A stretch of 64,000 nt of DNA, taken from assembly GCA_023052935.1 (NCBI GenBank), contig CM041295.1:167082366-167146365 (forward strand), given 5' to 3'. Position numbers and translations under genes: made by a program. The notes below the pieces were generated by a model. It made no database searches. It saw nothing but the letters and a program-made list of their open reading frames with translations, and was not told where the DNA came from. The stretch comes from Piezodorus guildinii. Its lineage: Eukaryota; Arthropoda; Insecta; Hemiptera; Pentatomidae. Position 1 is the first letter of the stretch. The number at the start of each line of letters is the position of its first letter. Of this stretch, positions 9,053 through 18,528 are shown piece by piece.

Positions 9053-10523
9053 CTGTTGACATTTCGCAAAGGATAGACCCATCTGTCCCTGGTATAGCCT
9101 TGTCCTGAAACGAAAGGTTGTTTTGGAGCTTCATTTGCTCTATGTCAGGATCGTTCTCTTGGGCTTTGGAGAGGGCGGTAAAGTTGTCGGGCGTGTGAAC
9201 CTCTTCGATTCTTGATAAAGCGTCTGCGACGATATTTTCATTGCCCGGTTTATACACTACATCAGATGTGAATTGGCTGACGTAGGATAGCCATCTAGTG
9301 CGGATGGGTGTGACTGTTTCGGGTTTTTGGCTGAAGGCATGTGTAAGCGGGCGATGGTCCGTTATGATGTAAACGTTTTTTCCTTCTATAAGCTGCCTTT
9401 TTTTTTTTTTTTTGTTGTTTCGTTCCATTCTAAGAGGGCTCAATCCTTTTTTGGCTTACCATGAGTCAGTTCGTTCAGTGGTAAGTGTATGCTAGCTGCA
9501 TTTGGCAAGCAAGCTCTATAAAAGTTTACCATGCCCATGAAACGGCGGAGTTCTCGGAGGTTCTTCGGCAGTAGGTATTCCAAAATGGTCTTAACTTTTT
9601 GTTTCAAAGGTGTTATGCCGGTTGTTGTTAGATGGTAACCTAAGAAGTCTAGCTCCGATTCTCCAAAGACACATTTTGCCGGATTGACTGCGATGCCGTA
9701 TTTGTCGAGTCGTTTAAAAACTTCCCGTAGATGGAGTTCGTGTCCTTCTTCGTTTTCTGAAGCTATTTAGAAGTCGTCCAGAAATTTATATAGGTAGCTG
9801 AGATCTCTGAACTTATCGTCGACGAATCGCTGGAAACTTTGTCCTGCGTTTCTCAGCCCGAAATTCATTCGGTTGTATTCTATGAGTCCGAATGGTGTAA
9901 TTATTGCCGTCTTTTCACGGTCATTTTCCACTACCGGAATGTGGCAGTAAGCCCTTCTTAGATCTATTTTGGAGAATATCTTCTTCCCATGTAGTTCCAT
10001 CGTAAGGTCCCGGAGGTTAGGGATGCCATATTGGTCGGGAACTGTCTGTTTGTTCAGACTTCTATAATCCCCACAGAGTCTGAGGCTTCCATCGGTTTTC
10101 TTCACCACGTGGAGTGGACTTGCCAGGGGCTTTTCGAAGGGCGACAGATACCTTCATTTATTAGGTTGTCAATCTCCTTTTTAACTTCCTGGTAAATACC
10201 CGGAGGGGCGGTTACGGGTCGACGTTTTGTTTCGATATGGTGCTCGACGACTCCGGTTGATGGTCCACGTATCGGTGTTATTTTTGTTATTGTAGGAACA
10301 TCATTTAATTTTCGGGCGAAACGTTGGTTTGAAGGAGCAATGGAGAATAATGGAAATTCTTCTTGCGAAATGCTGCCTTTTGTGTAACGCCCTGTTAACT
10401 GGTCTACTAATCTTCGGTTTCTTAAGTCAACCGTCAGTTGATGCCAGTATAAGAAATCCGCACCGAGTATTGCTTTTCCAACGTCTGCGAGGATAAAGGT
10501 CCAGCGAAGTGGTTTCTTTAACC
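9053..10523 (-). pseudogene. pol: RT and RNase H of the CsRn1-like pol, broken
   Basis: Read right to left this codes for the RT fingers and palm (VKKTDGSLRLCGDYRSLN, then FSKIDLRRAYCHIPV with the first catalytic Asp, then FGLRNAGQSFQRF and YKFLDDF with the catalytic Asp pair). A TAA stop follows directly after LDDF. The frame then continues through the RT connection (VFKRLDKYGIAVNPAKC, FLGYHLTTTGI). It reaches an A-tract at about 9399-9413 where roughly the first half of RNase H is missing. The RNase H end (YIITDHRPLTHAF, then NIVADALSRIEEV) is intact at 9150-9390. The segment ends at DGSILCEMSTG next to Jockey copy A. This polyprotein would make cDNA in the element's particle; it cannot do so here. 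Confidence 0.85.
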
Positions 10524-10863
10524 CTAAGTCAACCGCTCGTGTGACTTCGAAGGTATGTTTACAAATAATTTATCATTATTTATTATATGATATTTACTTA
10601 CTAATGTTATTTTTTCTTTTGTTTGAGGGATCTGAAAAAAACAAAAACGTGTGACTTCGCCATAGGTATTTATGGTTGAGTTGTTGGCTGCTATAAGCGT
10701 GAAGTCCGAGAGGTTTCTGCGTTGTCCTTTGGGGACTGGAAGCAAGGAGATCGATGCTCCTGTGTCGACTAAGAATGGCTGGCCTGTGCTTTTGTCTTTG
10801 ACGAAAAGGCGGCGGTGCGGTTGAGGTGTGAAAGTTTCCGCCGCAACTTTTACTGCTGGGAGT
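10524..10863 (-). pseudogene. pol: Aspartic protease region of the CsRn1-like pol, interrupted
   Basis: The minus strand reads FLVDTGASISLLP, the D-T/S-G catalytic motif of retroviral-type proteases, which cleave Gag-Pol. Downstream the frame is broken by a 98-bp insertion (10550-10647); beyond it the flap and C-terminal part resume (GADFLYWHQLTVDL is the usual 'LGADFL' segment). Both sides read coherently when the insertion is ignored, so the insertion is what split this domain. Confidence 0.8.
10550..10647 (+). mobile_element. 98-bp dead-on-arrival Jockey-like insertion
   Basis: A 12-bp duplication, cgtgtgacttcg, flanks it exactly (10538-10549, 10648-10659). Its last 35 nt (tttgtttgagggatct then an A-rich tail) resemble the 3' terminus of Jockey copies A and B, but in the opposite orientation. 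It is an extreme 5' truncation. Confidence 0.75.
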
Positions 10864-11702
10864 TTAAATTTTCTTCTGTCTTTTTAGGCTCCCACTTGCA
10901 TGGTTTTCTACACTTGTAAGCTTTATCCTTGAACTTCGAGTGGTAAAAGCATAGTCCGTCTTTACCAGGAGATTGTGATCTTCCTCGAAAATCTGACCTT
11001 CCTCTGCTAGGGCTTCTGCCTCGCTGCTGGGTTTCCAGAATTTTCGGTCAACATCTTGTCGAAGCTCTTTTGTGCTGCTTGAGCATGAGTCGCATGCCGA
11101 TCTGGTGCTTGCTGTGTTCTGCCGTGATGTTAACGGTCCATTGACGAGGTAGGCTTCTGTTGGCGGGGACACCTCGTGTATTTTGTCCGCTATGGCGGCG
11201 AGTTTCTCTATGTCCGTCTGTTCAGTCGCCGCGAGTATTGGCTGGAAACGACTGGGGAGATTCTTCATTCATAGTTTCCTGATAAATTCATCATTGACGC
11301 TGGTCCCTGCGAGCTGTTGCATCCTTCTAAGTAGCTGGGAAGGGGTCTGGTCGCCCAAAGGAATGTCCTCCAAGAGTTTCTTGATCGTAGCGCTTCTGAC
11401 TCTCCATAGGTCTGTAATAGCCGTGCCTTGAGGTTCTCGTAGGTCTGCTTCAAAGGATCCGTGACGGGGTCTTGGACTTGTATTAGAACATCTCTATCAA
11501 TGTTCGGAATGAGCAACTGGAACCTAAGAGTGCTTGATGTGACTCTGGATATGGCAAATACTGCCTCACATGTGGCGAACCATAGTTGGGGGTTCTCCAT
11601 CCAGAATCGGGGTAGTCGTGCCACAGTTCCTTGATACAGGTCAATCTTGGGTGGCTTTTCCTGACTTCCATCAGTCCCTGTACTTTCATCTCCGTCTGCC
11701 AT
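10864..11702 (-). pseudogene. gag: gag of the CsRn1-like element, frameshifted
   Basis: The first part (11265-11702) starts at ATG close to the primer site and codes for LPRFWMENPQLWFATCEA, the conserved capsid block of CsRn1-type Gag, followed by the helical PLKQTYENLKARLLQTYGES segment. The frame shifts near 11270-11420 and continues (10864-11268) through MKNLPSRFQPILAATEQTD. In a third frame near 10905-10950 the zinc knuckle CFYHSKFKDKAYKCRKPC is readable. Its CX2HX9CX3C spacing differs from the usual CCHC and marks the CsRn1 clade. Gag would package the RNA; at least two frameshifts make this copy inactive. Confidence 0.85.
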
Positions 11703-11705
11703 CAG

Positions 11706-11723
11706 ATCACGTCTGGGTCACCA
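11706..11723 (-). promoter_or_regulatory. Primer-binding site, tRNA-Trp type
   Basis: The minus strand reads TGGTGACCCAGACGTGAT, two nt inside the 5' LTR. It differs at one position from the complement of the 3' end of insect tRNA-Trp, the primer used by CsRn1-clade elements. Confidence 0.8.
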
Positions 11724-11876
11724 CTTGTCGAGGTTGAGGTATTACTTCTATGACAGGTCTTCAGAAGGCCTCGACAATGCCTGTCCAATAGGAGTGATAA
11801 GATGGAGTAGGATTCACCCTGCGTGGTAGTAGCACGACAGTAGCGAGGGTTAGGAGAGAATTCGCCCTGCGTGGTA

Positions 11877-11879
<3 letters not shown>

Positions 11880-11957
<78 letters not shown>

Positions 11958-14324
11958 CAATCCCTCAAACAGAAAAAACATAGAATTAATATAAAAATAA
12001 TAATGGTAATATACATTAAAATTTGAGTTTACTTACAATACCTTTTTCTACTTACCAGTATTTGAAGGCTTATTAATTGATTAGTTATAAAAAAGATACT
12101 CCCTGTTCGGTGTGTTGTTATATTTTGAAGGTGAGGGGCCTCCTCTTGTTGTTTATATAGTATATAGTTATATAAAGCTAAATTGAAGAAGAAAACTTAG
12201 AACTAAAACATAACAAAAGGTTAAAGGGTACCTGAAAAGAAATTTATTAGACATAGAGAGGTGGGGGGTGGGGTTGGGTAGTGTAGAAGATATGGAAAAG
12301 GAAGGAAGGAAAGGGGTGATGAGTGTGGGAGGGGATTATTAAGTAGTATGCTACTTAATGATGTATATTGGGTTGACAGGGCCTTTACGACCCTGCCATC
12401 TCTCTGGGATCTTGGAAGGTGTGATGGATTGGAAAAGCGGGTTGTATGTCGCTTGTATGTTGTCATAGAATTTTATGTGTCGTCGTGATATGTGTGTTTG
12501 TATTGTTTCTAAGTTTAAAGTCTCGTGTATGTGGTCCATGCTCCGTCTTTCGAGAGTTGTATGTTTTGTGATTTTTTGTAATATGTTGTTTTGGGTTGAT
12601 TGAAGTGACTTCAGGGCTGTGGGATATAGGTAATGTAGGAGAGGTGCTCCGTGAAGGAGTGCGGGTCTAAGTATTGATTTGTATATAAGTAGTTTAAGTC
12701 TTAGTGACAGCCCTGGTGAGTATAATAGGTGATTTAGTTGTGCTGCTGTCGCTCGTACAATTCGTATTCTGTTTGAAATGTGTGCTGTGAATGATAGATG
12801 TGACTCTAGTGTCATTCCTAAGTATGTGAGTCGTTTTTTGGTTTGTATAGTTTCTCCGTTTAGTTTGGGTTGATGTTTAAGTGTTTTCATGTATGAGAAG
12901 GTTATTGCATCCGTTTTGTTAGTGTTTATTTTAATGTTTATGTCGTTCAGTTGGTTTGTGATTAGTTGAGCTGCGTTTTGGGCCCTGCGCATTGCTTTAT
13001 CCGCATTCATGCTGGCCGTGTATATGGCAATGTCATCAGCATATGCGGCGACTTGTACTCTGTCGATTTTTTGCCCTACTATTTGGGCTGTATATATGTT
13101 GAATAGTGTAGGCGCTAGGACCGAGCCCTGTGGGACGCCGCATGTCACTTTGCGTTGGGTAGACAATTCAGTGTTCACACGGACTGAAAATGTCCGTCCA
13201 CTGATGTAGGAACCTATTAAGTCGACCAGTTGGTCCGGAAATCGGTGAAGCCTTAGTGTTTCAATAAGGGTGGTGTGGGATACAGAGTCGAACGCCTGTG
13301 TGCAATCGAGTGATATCATGGCTGTGGCACGGTTTTGTCTAAGGTTGTTGGCTGTATCATGCTGTAGTTTAGCAACGTGATGGTAGCAGCTGACTCCGCG
13401 ATGAAACCCAGTTTGTTCTGGGGGTATTACGTCGTGTGCGTCGCAGTGTTTTCGGACGTGTATGAGTATTAGTTTCTCATATATTTTTGAGATATGATTG
13501 AGGAGGCTGATGGGCCGGTATTCTTCCGGGACCTTTCCTCGTTTTTTGGGTTTTAGGAGTGGAACTATTATAGCATGTTTCCACTGATTTGGGAAGTATC
13601 TGAGGCGAGAGCATGAGTTGAAAATGTTTAGGAGAAACATGTGGGCCTTTCTCGGGAGTTGTTTGAGTAGGACATATGGAATGTTATCCTGTCCTGTTGA
13701 TTTGTTTCCCTTTGTTCTTCTCAATATTGCAGTCAGTTGTTTATACGTGGAGTAGAGGGGGGTTTGTGTGTTGTTTGTCGTGGGGTTGTGTTCGTATGTG
13801 CTGACGGTGCGTGCTTTGTCTCGGTCAACATAATACTGTGCTAGAATGGTGGCCTGATCTGCGGGTGTGAGAAGCTCGTCGCCTCGGGTAATTTTCACCA
13901 CTTTTGATTTTGTGTTGTGGCTTCTGACAAGTTTCCAGAAGTTTTTCGGGTCATAGTGGGTTCGGCGTAATTGATCATGCCATATTGATGTTTTCCACTG
14001 CGACATGAGTGTGTTTACTTGTCTAGTGAGGCTGTTTACAATGGGTTTGTAAGTAGGGTCTTTTGTTCTGTACCAGCAGTTTTTAATGTTGTTTCGTTGT
14101 TTTATTAGTTGTAGTATGTGTTCTGGCGGTTTTCTTAGATGTATAGGTGTTGGGTGAAAAGTGGGTATGGCGTCTCTTGCTGCGTCTTTGATAGTGTTTT
14201 GTAGCGTTTCAATGGCCTTGTTTATGTCGTCGATGTTATTGAGTGGTGTGATGGTCGGTGTGTTGCTGTGAACAGTGTTTTTGTATAGTTTCCAGTCTGC
14301 TTTCTGAAAATCATATTTTAGGTC
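11880..14324 (-). mobile_element. Jockey-clade non-LTR element, copy B, 5'-truncated (2445 bp)
   Basis: A 78-nt poly(T) at 11880-11957 is its poly(A) tail. The 10-bp duplication cgtggtagta flanks it (11870-11879, 14325-14334), in the LTR minisatellite. It shares a long 3' UTR with copy A. It is truncated upstream of the RT so no endonuclease domain is left. Confidence 0.9.
12351..14006 (-). CDS. Jockey-clade reverse transcriptase, C-terminal 551 codons, uninterrupted
   Basis: This ORF codes for the RT of a non-LTR element that primes cDNA on nicked target DNA. In order: GQDNIPYVLLKQLP (block 1-2), RPISLLNHISKIYEK (block 3), SLDCTQAFDSVSH (motif A with catalytic Asp), GVPQGSVLAPTLFNIY (motif B), AAYADDIAIYT (motif C with the catalytic Asp pair), LTYLGMTL (motif D/E), then the thumb and C-terminal tail to the stop codon. 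The ATG at 14006 is only the first Met after 5' truncation; the open frame is part of a longer ORF2 whose endonuclease is missing. Upstream to 14324 the sequence is the same element out of this frame. With no promoter or endonuclease it should be inactive, but the lack of stops suggests recent insertion. Confidence 0.85.
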   Translation of the reverse strand: MSQWKTSIWHDQLRRTHYDPKNFWKLVRSHNTKSKVVKITRGDELLTPADQATILAQYYVDRDKARTVSTYEHNPTTNNTQTPLYSTYKQLTAILRRTKGNKSTGQDNIPYVLLKQLPRKAHMFLLNIFNSCSRLRYFPNQWKHAIIVPLLKPKKRGKVPEEYRPISLLNHISKIYEKLILIHVRKHCDAHDVIPPEQTGFHRGVSCYHHVAKLQHDTANNLRQNRATAMISLDCTQAFDSVSHTTLIETLRLHRFPDQLVDLIGSYISGRTFSVRVNTELSTQRKVTCGVPQGSVLAPTLFNIYTAQIVGQKIDRVQVAAYADDIAIYTASMNADKAMRRAQNAAQLITNQLNDINIKINTNKTDAITFSYMKTLKHQPKLNGETIQTKKRLTYLGMTLESHLSFTAHISNRIRIVRATAAQLNHLLYSPGLSLRLKLLIYKSILRPALLHGAPLLHYLYPTALKSLQSTQNNILQKITKHTTLERRSMDHIHETLNLETIQTHISRRHIKFYDNIQATYNPLFQSITPSKIPERWQGRKGPVNPIYIIK

Positions 14325-14649
14325 CGTGGTAGTAGCACGACAGTACGCTGGGTGTATATAACCTTATGGCCAATCTCAACACCGAGCGGTAACCGTTTTA
14401 CTTTACTTGTTGCAGGCTCAGATATATTATTATTTTTTTTTTTTTTTTTTTTTTTATACATCTTCCTTATGCTTTATTGTTTAAATAACATTGGTATAAC
14501 AAATAGTATTTATAATCATTACATAGATATCCACTTTTCTTGTGCACATACAATTTTATTTTGCTTGATTGTGGTGCCGGTGGAGCTCCCTGGTGACTGG
14601 CCGCTGAACTGCCCCGGGCTTCCGTACGGATGGCGGGCGGTCACATATT

Positions 14650-15183
14650 TAAATATGAACAATGTTGAAGTGATATTTGACGGTAATGTATAAAAAGAAC
14701 ATAGTAAAGAACAGAGGTAGTATATAGAAAGAACATAATTATTAGAAACGAGAAACAATAAGAATTTTTTTTTTTTAAAGTAATGTAATATTAAACCAAC
14801 AATTATATGTAAGGATATATAACGGAAAAATATATGAATAGGAAAAGAGGGAGGAAGAAATAAGCGGTGAAAATAGGTCATAATCAATAAGAAAGAAAAT
14901 AAATACTGACTCTGAGACGGTGTCTAAAGAAGTGATATTTTTTGCTGTTAAAAACGCTCTATGCGTGTTACAGAAAATATGGGTACTAGAAAAAAGACGT
15001 TAACCTTGTGAGTAAGGCCAATTTCCAGGAAAGCTTTGTTATTTTTACTGATTCGACTATTTATTAAAGAAAAAACTAAGGAATTGGTTAATGTTTTTTT
15101 ATATATATTAATGGCATGATTACTAGGGATTTTTTTAAATTTAAGAGCCAGTAAAGCTAATTAGCATATAGCTAGACAATATC
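14650..15183 (-). mobile_element. Continuation of PLE family D 3' UTR, then unassigned AT-rich DNA
   Basis: The sequence continues from 5974 across the gypsy target duplication. The first 270 bp or so are A-rich non-coding DNA of the PLE 3' UTR type. From about 14930 to 15183 I recognise nothing, and the boundary with the next PLE-C fragment is not sharp. Confidence 0.45.
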
Positions 15184-15540
15184 ATGGACCCCAGCGAATA
15201 TAACGACAAAATGAACCTCTGCCTTTCTGATAGATCCACTTCTGGTCCCATATCTCGCGATCCCACCCCGTCACTTATAACCATAAAGGCCAATAACTTC
15301 CCTTCCGATATCATAAACAAACTCACTAATAACCACAGGAATCACCAGCCTTCTCTTTCTATTCCATCATTACCCAGTCTAACTCCCTTATATATATCCC
15401 TACCATACATCCCCTCTCTTTCAGAAAAAATTTAAAATTCCTTAAAATCCTTTAATCCAAACCTCAGAATTGCTTTCAAATCCCACTACAAACTCTCCAA
15501 TATTCATAGTCGACTTAAAGACCATGTACCAACTGACCAT
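15184..15540 (+). pseudogene. Penelope-like element family C, left fragment (internally deleted RT/linker)
   Basis: The frame begins MDPSEYNDKMNLCLSDRST, which matches the RT N-terminal block MDRTEYDDKINSLLSD of PLE-A. It then skips most of RT and resumes with LPYIPSLSEKI, a segment between RT and endonuclease. After a stop it reads NIHSRLKDHVPTDH up to the RTE insertion. At 27941 the frame picks up at RSKIVYRIPC, so the two fragments are one element split by a 12.4-kb insertion. The internal deletion is older than, or independent of, that split. Confidence 0.8.
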
Positions 15541-15559
15541 CTATCTATCTATCTTCATA

Positions 15560-17066
15560 AAATATCGATCATACTGTAGAAGTATCGGGGCTGATGTACG
15601 CGGATGATTTAATTCTGCTTGATAATGGCTGGGCCGGAACAACTAAGAAATTGGTTTCTCTGTACAAATATTGCCAATCAAATTCTTTAATTGTCAATGT
15701 TGAAAAAACCAAATGTGTGATTTTTAAAAAGGGTGGCAATAGAACCAAAGTTAAATCTATTTTCTATAATAAATCTAAAATTGAAATAGCTAAACAATAC
15801 AGTTATTTAGGAGTGGTTTTTTCATCATCGGGTTTGTTTTCTCAAGCAGCAGATAACTTTGTAAAGAAATCACATTTGGCTTCACATAGAGTTCGGGAAA
15901 TTCTTTTAAAGTCAAGATCAGACTCACTTGCTACTAAGTTCAAATTGCTAAATTCCATGGTAAATTCTGTTCTTTTATACTCTTCGGAGGTCTGGGCCCC
16001 ATTACATTGTCAAAAATTAGAGCGGGTTGCTTTAAGTTATTTTAAAGCAATATATCATTGGCCACGGAATACACCTAACCATTATGTTCGTATAGAAACT
16101 GGTCTGAAATCAATAGAAACAGATGTTCTAAAAAGAATGATTCGCTGGTACCGAAAGGTAGACTTAATGAAAGAGGATCGGTTACCCAAAATATGTTTAA
16201 ACATTTTAAAAAAATATTCCTTGAACCAGAGGGTCGATGTGAGGTACAATTGGTATAGGCAACTTACTAATAAATTGTTAATTATAGACGCGGCTGACAT
16301 ATTAAATATCAAAAGTAAAGCCTTATTTGAAAGAGAATTAAATAACGCTGTTGAAAAATTCAATAATCACAATCTTTCCCTAGATATTCAGGCTATTTTG
16401 CATTCAAAGTTTAATCCTAATTTTAGGAAAATTAGTAGCTTAAATATGGGGGAATATTATTTGAAATTAAAGGGGCCTATGAGGAAACATAGATTGATCA
16501 GTCAACTAAGACTATGTCAACCCAATAAACTGAAAGTTACCAGTTACGGATTCCAAAATGGTTATTCAGATAATAGCGTTGAATGCCCTATTTGTAATTC
16601 AGGCGAACCAGAAGATTTAAATCATTTTTTGTTGCAATGCCCTGTTTACTCCCCGTCCAGAAATAAGTACTTGAGGATGTATATTGGAAATATGTCTGAC
16701 AATGACCTCATAGTATAACTTTTGTTGCAAATAGAAAATAAAAAGCAATTTGAAAATTTATTTTATTATGTAACAGAGTGTTTAAAGCTAAGAAATTTGT
16801 ATCTTTCTATTCAAGAATAATTTAAGCACATTACTAAAATACCAATAATTGAATTCGTTAAACTATTTATGATTGATTTATTTGTTTAATATTTATATAG
16901 TTACAATTTATTTTGCCTTTTATTATGTATTTGTTTTTGAAGCGTATTTTGTTTAGTACAGTTGAAATAGATTTCTTTGATTTATGTTTATCTGTTTTGT
17001 ACAACTCAACTCCATTTGTATGGGCTAGCCCGAAAACAAATAAAGAGATTTATTTATTTATTATTT
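15560..17066 (+). mobile_element. 5'-truncated non-LTR element (1507 bp) in the RTE tail
   Basis: The 17-bp duplication atctatctatcttcata flanks it (15543-15559, 17067-17083). Its 3' end carries a small hairpin (gggctagccc, 17024-17033), then aaataaagag and a TTTA-rich tail. Confidence 0.85.
15594..16718 (+). CDS. Reverse transcriptase C-terminal part of a non-LTR element (374 codons)
   Basis: The ORF opens at the RT catalytic box MYADDLILLDN (motif C), followed by SNSLIVNVEKTKCVIF (motif D) and YSYLGVVFS (motif E), then about 190 residues of thumb and linker. It ends with CPICNSGEPEDLNHFLLQC, a CX2CX9HX4C zinc-binding motif typical of the C-termini of several non-LTR clades. The frame is open upstream to the insertion point at 15560, so the ATG is not a true start. 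Everything before motif C was lost by 5' truncation. I cannot assign the clade with confidence. It cannot act on its own but has no internal stops, so it is young or was inserted recently. Confidence 0.8.
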   Translation: MYADDLILLDNGWAGTTKKLVSLYKYCQSNSLIVNVEKTKCVIFKKGGNRTKVKSIFYNKSKIEIAKQYSYLGVVFSSSGLFSQAADNFVKKSHLASHRVREILLKSRSDSLATKFKLLNSMVNSVLLYSSEVWAPLHCQKLERVALSYFKAIYHWPRNTPNHYVRIETGLKSIETDVLKRMIRWYRKVDLMKEDRLPKICLNILKKYSLNQRVDVRYNWYRQLTNKLLIIDAADILNIKSKALFERELNNAVEKFNNHNLSLDIQAILHSKFNPNFRKISSLNMGEYYLKLKGPMRKHRLISQLRLCQPNKLKVTSYGFQNGYSDNSVECPICNSGEPEDLNHFLLQCPVYSPSRNKYLRMYIGNMSDNDLIV

Positions 17067-17538
17067 ATCTATCTATCTTCATAGCTCTACAACCCATAAG
17101 GGTCCTGGCTTCCTCCATCAGCAAACGCCACGATTCCCTGTCTCGTGCTGCGGCCATCCAGCTTCCCGAATTCAAGAAGTTTCGTGCGTCATTGGCCACA
17201 CAATCCGCCCAGTGCAGCCTTGGCCTCCCAACCTTGCGACGACTGTAAACGATTTCGGTTATTAATCTCTTTGGAGGCATATGGTCAGCCATTCGTGCCA
17301 GATGTCCTGCCCATCGAAGCCTCCCGATCTTAACGAAGCGGGATACATCACTTTCACGATATAAATCATTCAGCTCTCTGTTGCTCCCCCGCCTCCATTC
17401 ATTATTTTCATAAACACCGCCATATATTCGGCGCAATACTTTCCGCTCGAATATAAGTAGAAGCTGGTCCTCAGTTCTTGATGTCGCCCACGTTTCTGAG
17501 CCGTAATATAGTACAGGTCGAATTAGCGTTTTATACAT
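17065..17538 (-). pseudogene. RTE reverse transcriptase, C-terminal part (separated by the PLE-A dimer)
   Basis: The frame reads YKTLIRPVLYYGSETWA, RRIYGGVYENNEW, VKIGRLRWAGHLARM and VGRPRLHWADCVANDARNF, which are the diagnostic C-terminal blocks of RTE/BovB-type elements. It joins the upstream part at 25106-26341 exactly across the PLE target duplication: the codons for TKVKM run into YKTLIRP. The stop codon TAA falls in the (GATA)n tail. RTE ORFs commonly end a few codons from the 3' end, so this may be the natural arrangement. Confidence 0.85.
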
Positions 17539-17618
17539 TTTTACCTTTACTGAAGGAATTAGTCCGGGTGGCGGTCATTAAATGAAACAACTGAATAGTT
17601 TCAACTATTTTATTGTTT

Positions 17619-17657
17619 GCCAACGTTTCGACCCCCATTGTGGGTCATCATCAGGGC
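17619..17657 (-). ncRNA. Hammerhead-ribozyme-like motif, PLE-A outer left terminal repeat
   Basis: Minus strand: GCC, CTGATGA, stem II (GACCC/GGGTC with loop and one unpaired U before it), GAAAC, GTT, GGC. Stem I GCC/GGC pairs. Stem III would be only the self-complementary ACGU, so a dimeric fold is more likely than a monomer. Hammerhead motifs are an established feature of PLE terminal repeats. Confidence 0.7.
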
Positions 17658-17699
17658 TAAAAAGATACAAAAAGGATACATTTAAAATAAGATTACAAA

Positions 17700-18528
17700 T
17701 ACTATTTAAAAAAAAAATTAACAATTTCACTAGAGAATGTCAATATTATAACATAAAAGAAAATAGATGTGTAAAGAAATCAATTAATTAAATTACAATG
17801 ATAAAGGTATACTAATGAGAGCTATACAGACCAGATAATGACTAAAGATAATGTACAAATATATAAGAAAAAATTACATGAAATAAAAACCATTAACAAA
17901 ATGGAGTACAGTGGAGATACGTACCGTCTGGTAGGTGAGTGGAAACTAGGTTCAATTTGGTTATAAGGAATATAGGCAGGTAGATAGGAAAGTACGTACA
18001 AAAGGTTGGGTAAACTGGAAAATACGTACCATATTTCTAGACGGGATCTGACAACAATGAGTAAAATTGTAATATTAACATAAAAGGAAGTGTTCAGATT
18101 AAACCTACAATATTAATAACATCATAACGGTATTAGAAGATGTTTTAACAAGATTGTTGAAGTAAAAACAATATAATACAATAGTAAGAATAATAATGTA
18201 TAAACTATATATAGTAAAAACTGACTACCTCCCAACCAACGTTTTAATAATTATTGTACATGTATTAAGACATTAAAATTAACCAAGTGAATATATTATG
18301 ACAAAAAATAATAATAAGTAACAATCATTGACAGATCATATAGTGGATACAAAATAGTAAAATAATTACAAATAGGAATAAATTGAATTGTAAAACCATT
18401 AAGAATTTATTAAGTGCAGAAACAAATGAAATAGATACATATATAAAATAAATGTATACATAAATAAGTAAAAAATAAACCAATAAATAAACAAAAGGTA
18501 TACAGTGGGATGGACATGGGAAGCTGTA
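17700..18528 (-). other. 3' UTR of PLE-A (minus copy)
   Basis: AT-rich non-coding DNA between the ORF stop and the terminal repeat. It repeats in reverse complement at 24107-24935. I see no ORF in it. Confidence 0.8.

Larger units (their letters stand above)
5975..14645 (-). mobile_element. Ty3/gypsy retrotransposon of the CsRn1 type, degenerate, with nested Jockey insertions
   Basis: LTRs run TGTGACCGCC to CTCGACA (minus strand). They are flanked by the 4-bp duplication TATT (5971-5974, 14646-14649). Three independent marks identify the CsRn1 clade: a tRNA-Trp primer site (11706-11723), a CHCC-type Gag zinc knuckle (CX2HX9CX3C), and the pol order protease, RT, RNase H, integrase. All genes are broken, and Jockey insertions lie at 7742-9052, 10550-10647 and 11880-14324. 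It inserted into PLE-D. Confidence 0.9.
11726..14645 (-). repeat. 5' LTR of the CsRn1-like element, split by Jockey copy B
   Basis: LTR sequence lies at 11726-11879 and 14325-14645 (about 465 bp without the insertion). The outer end is TGTGACCGCC with TATT duplication at 14646-14649. It lacks two 47-bp units and about 190 bp present in the 3' LTR. Confidence 0.85.

Noticed and set aside
10550..10647. An intron (begins near aggtatgt)
   Set aside because: A 12-bp direct duplication flanks the block and its end matches a Jockey 3' end, so it is an insertion and not a spliced intron.
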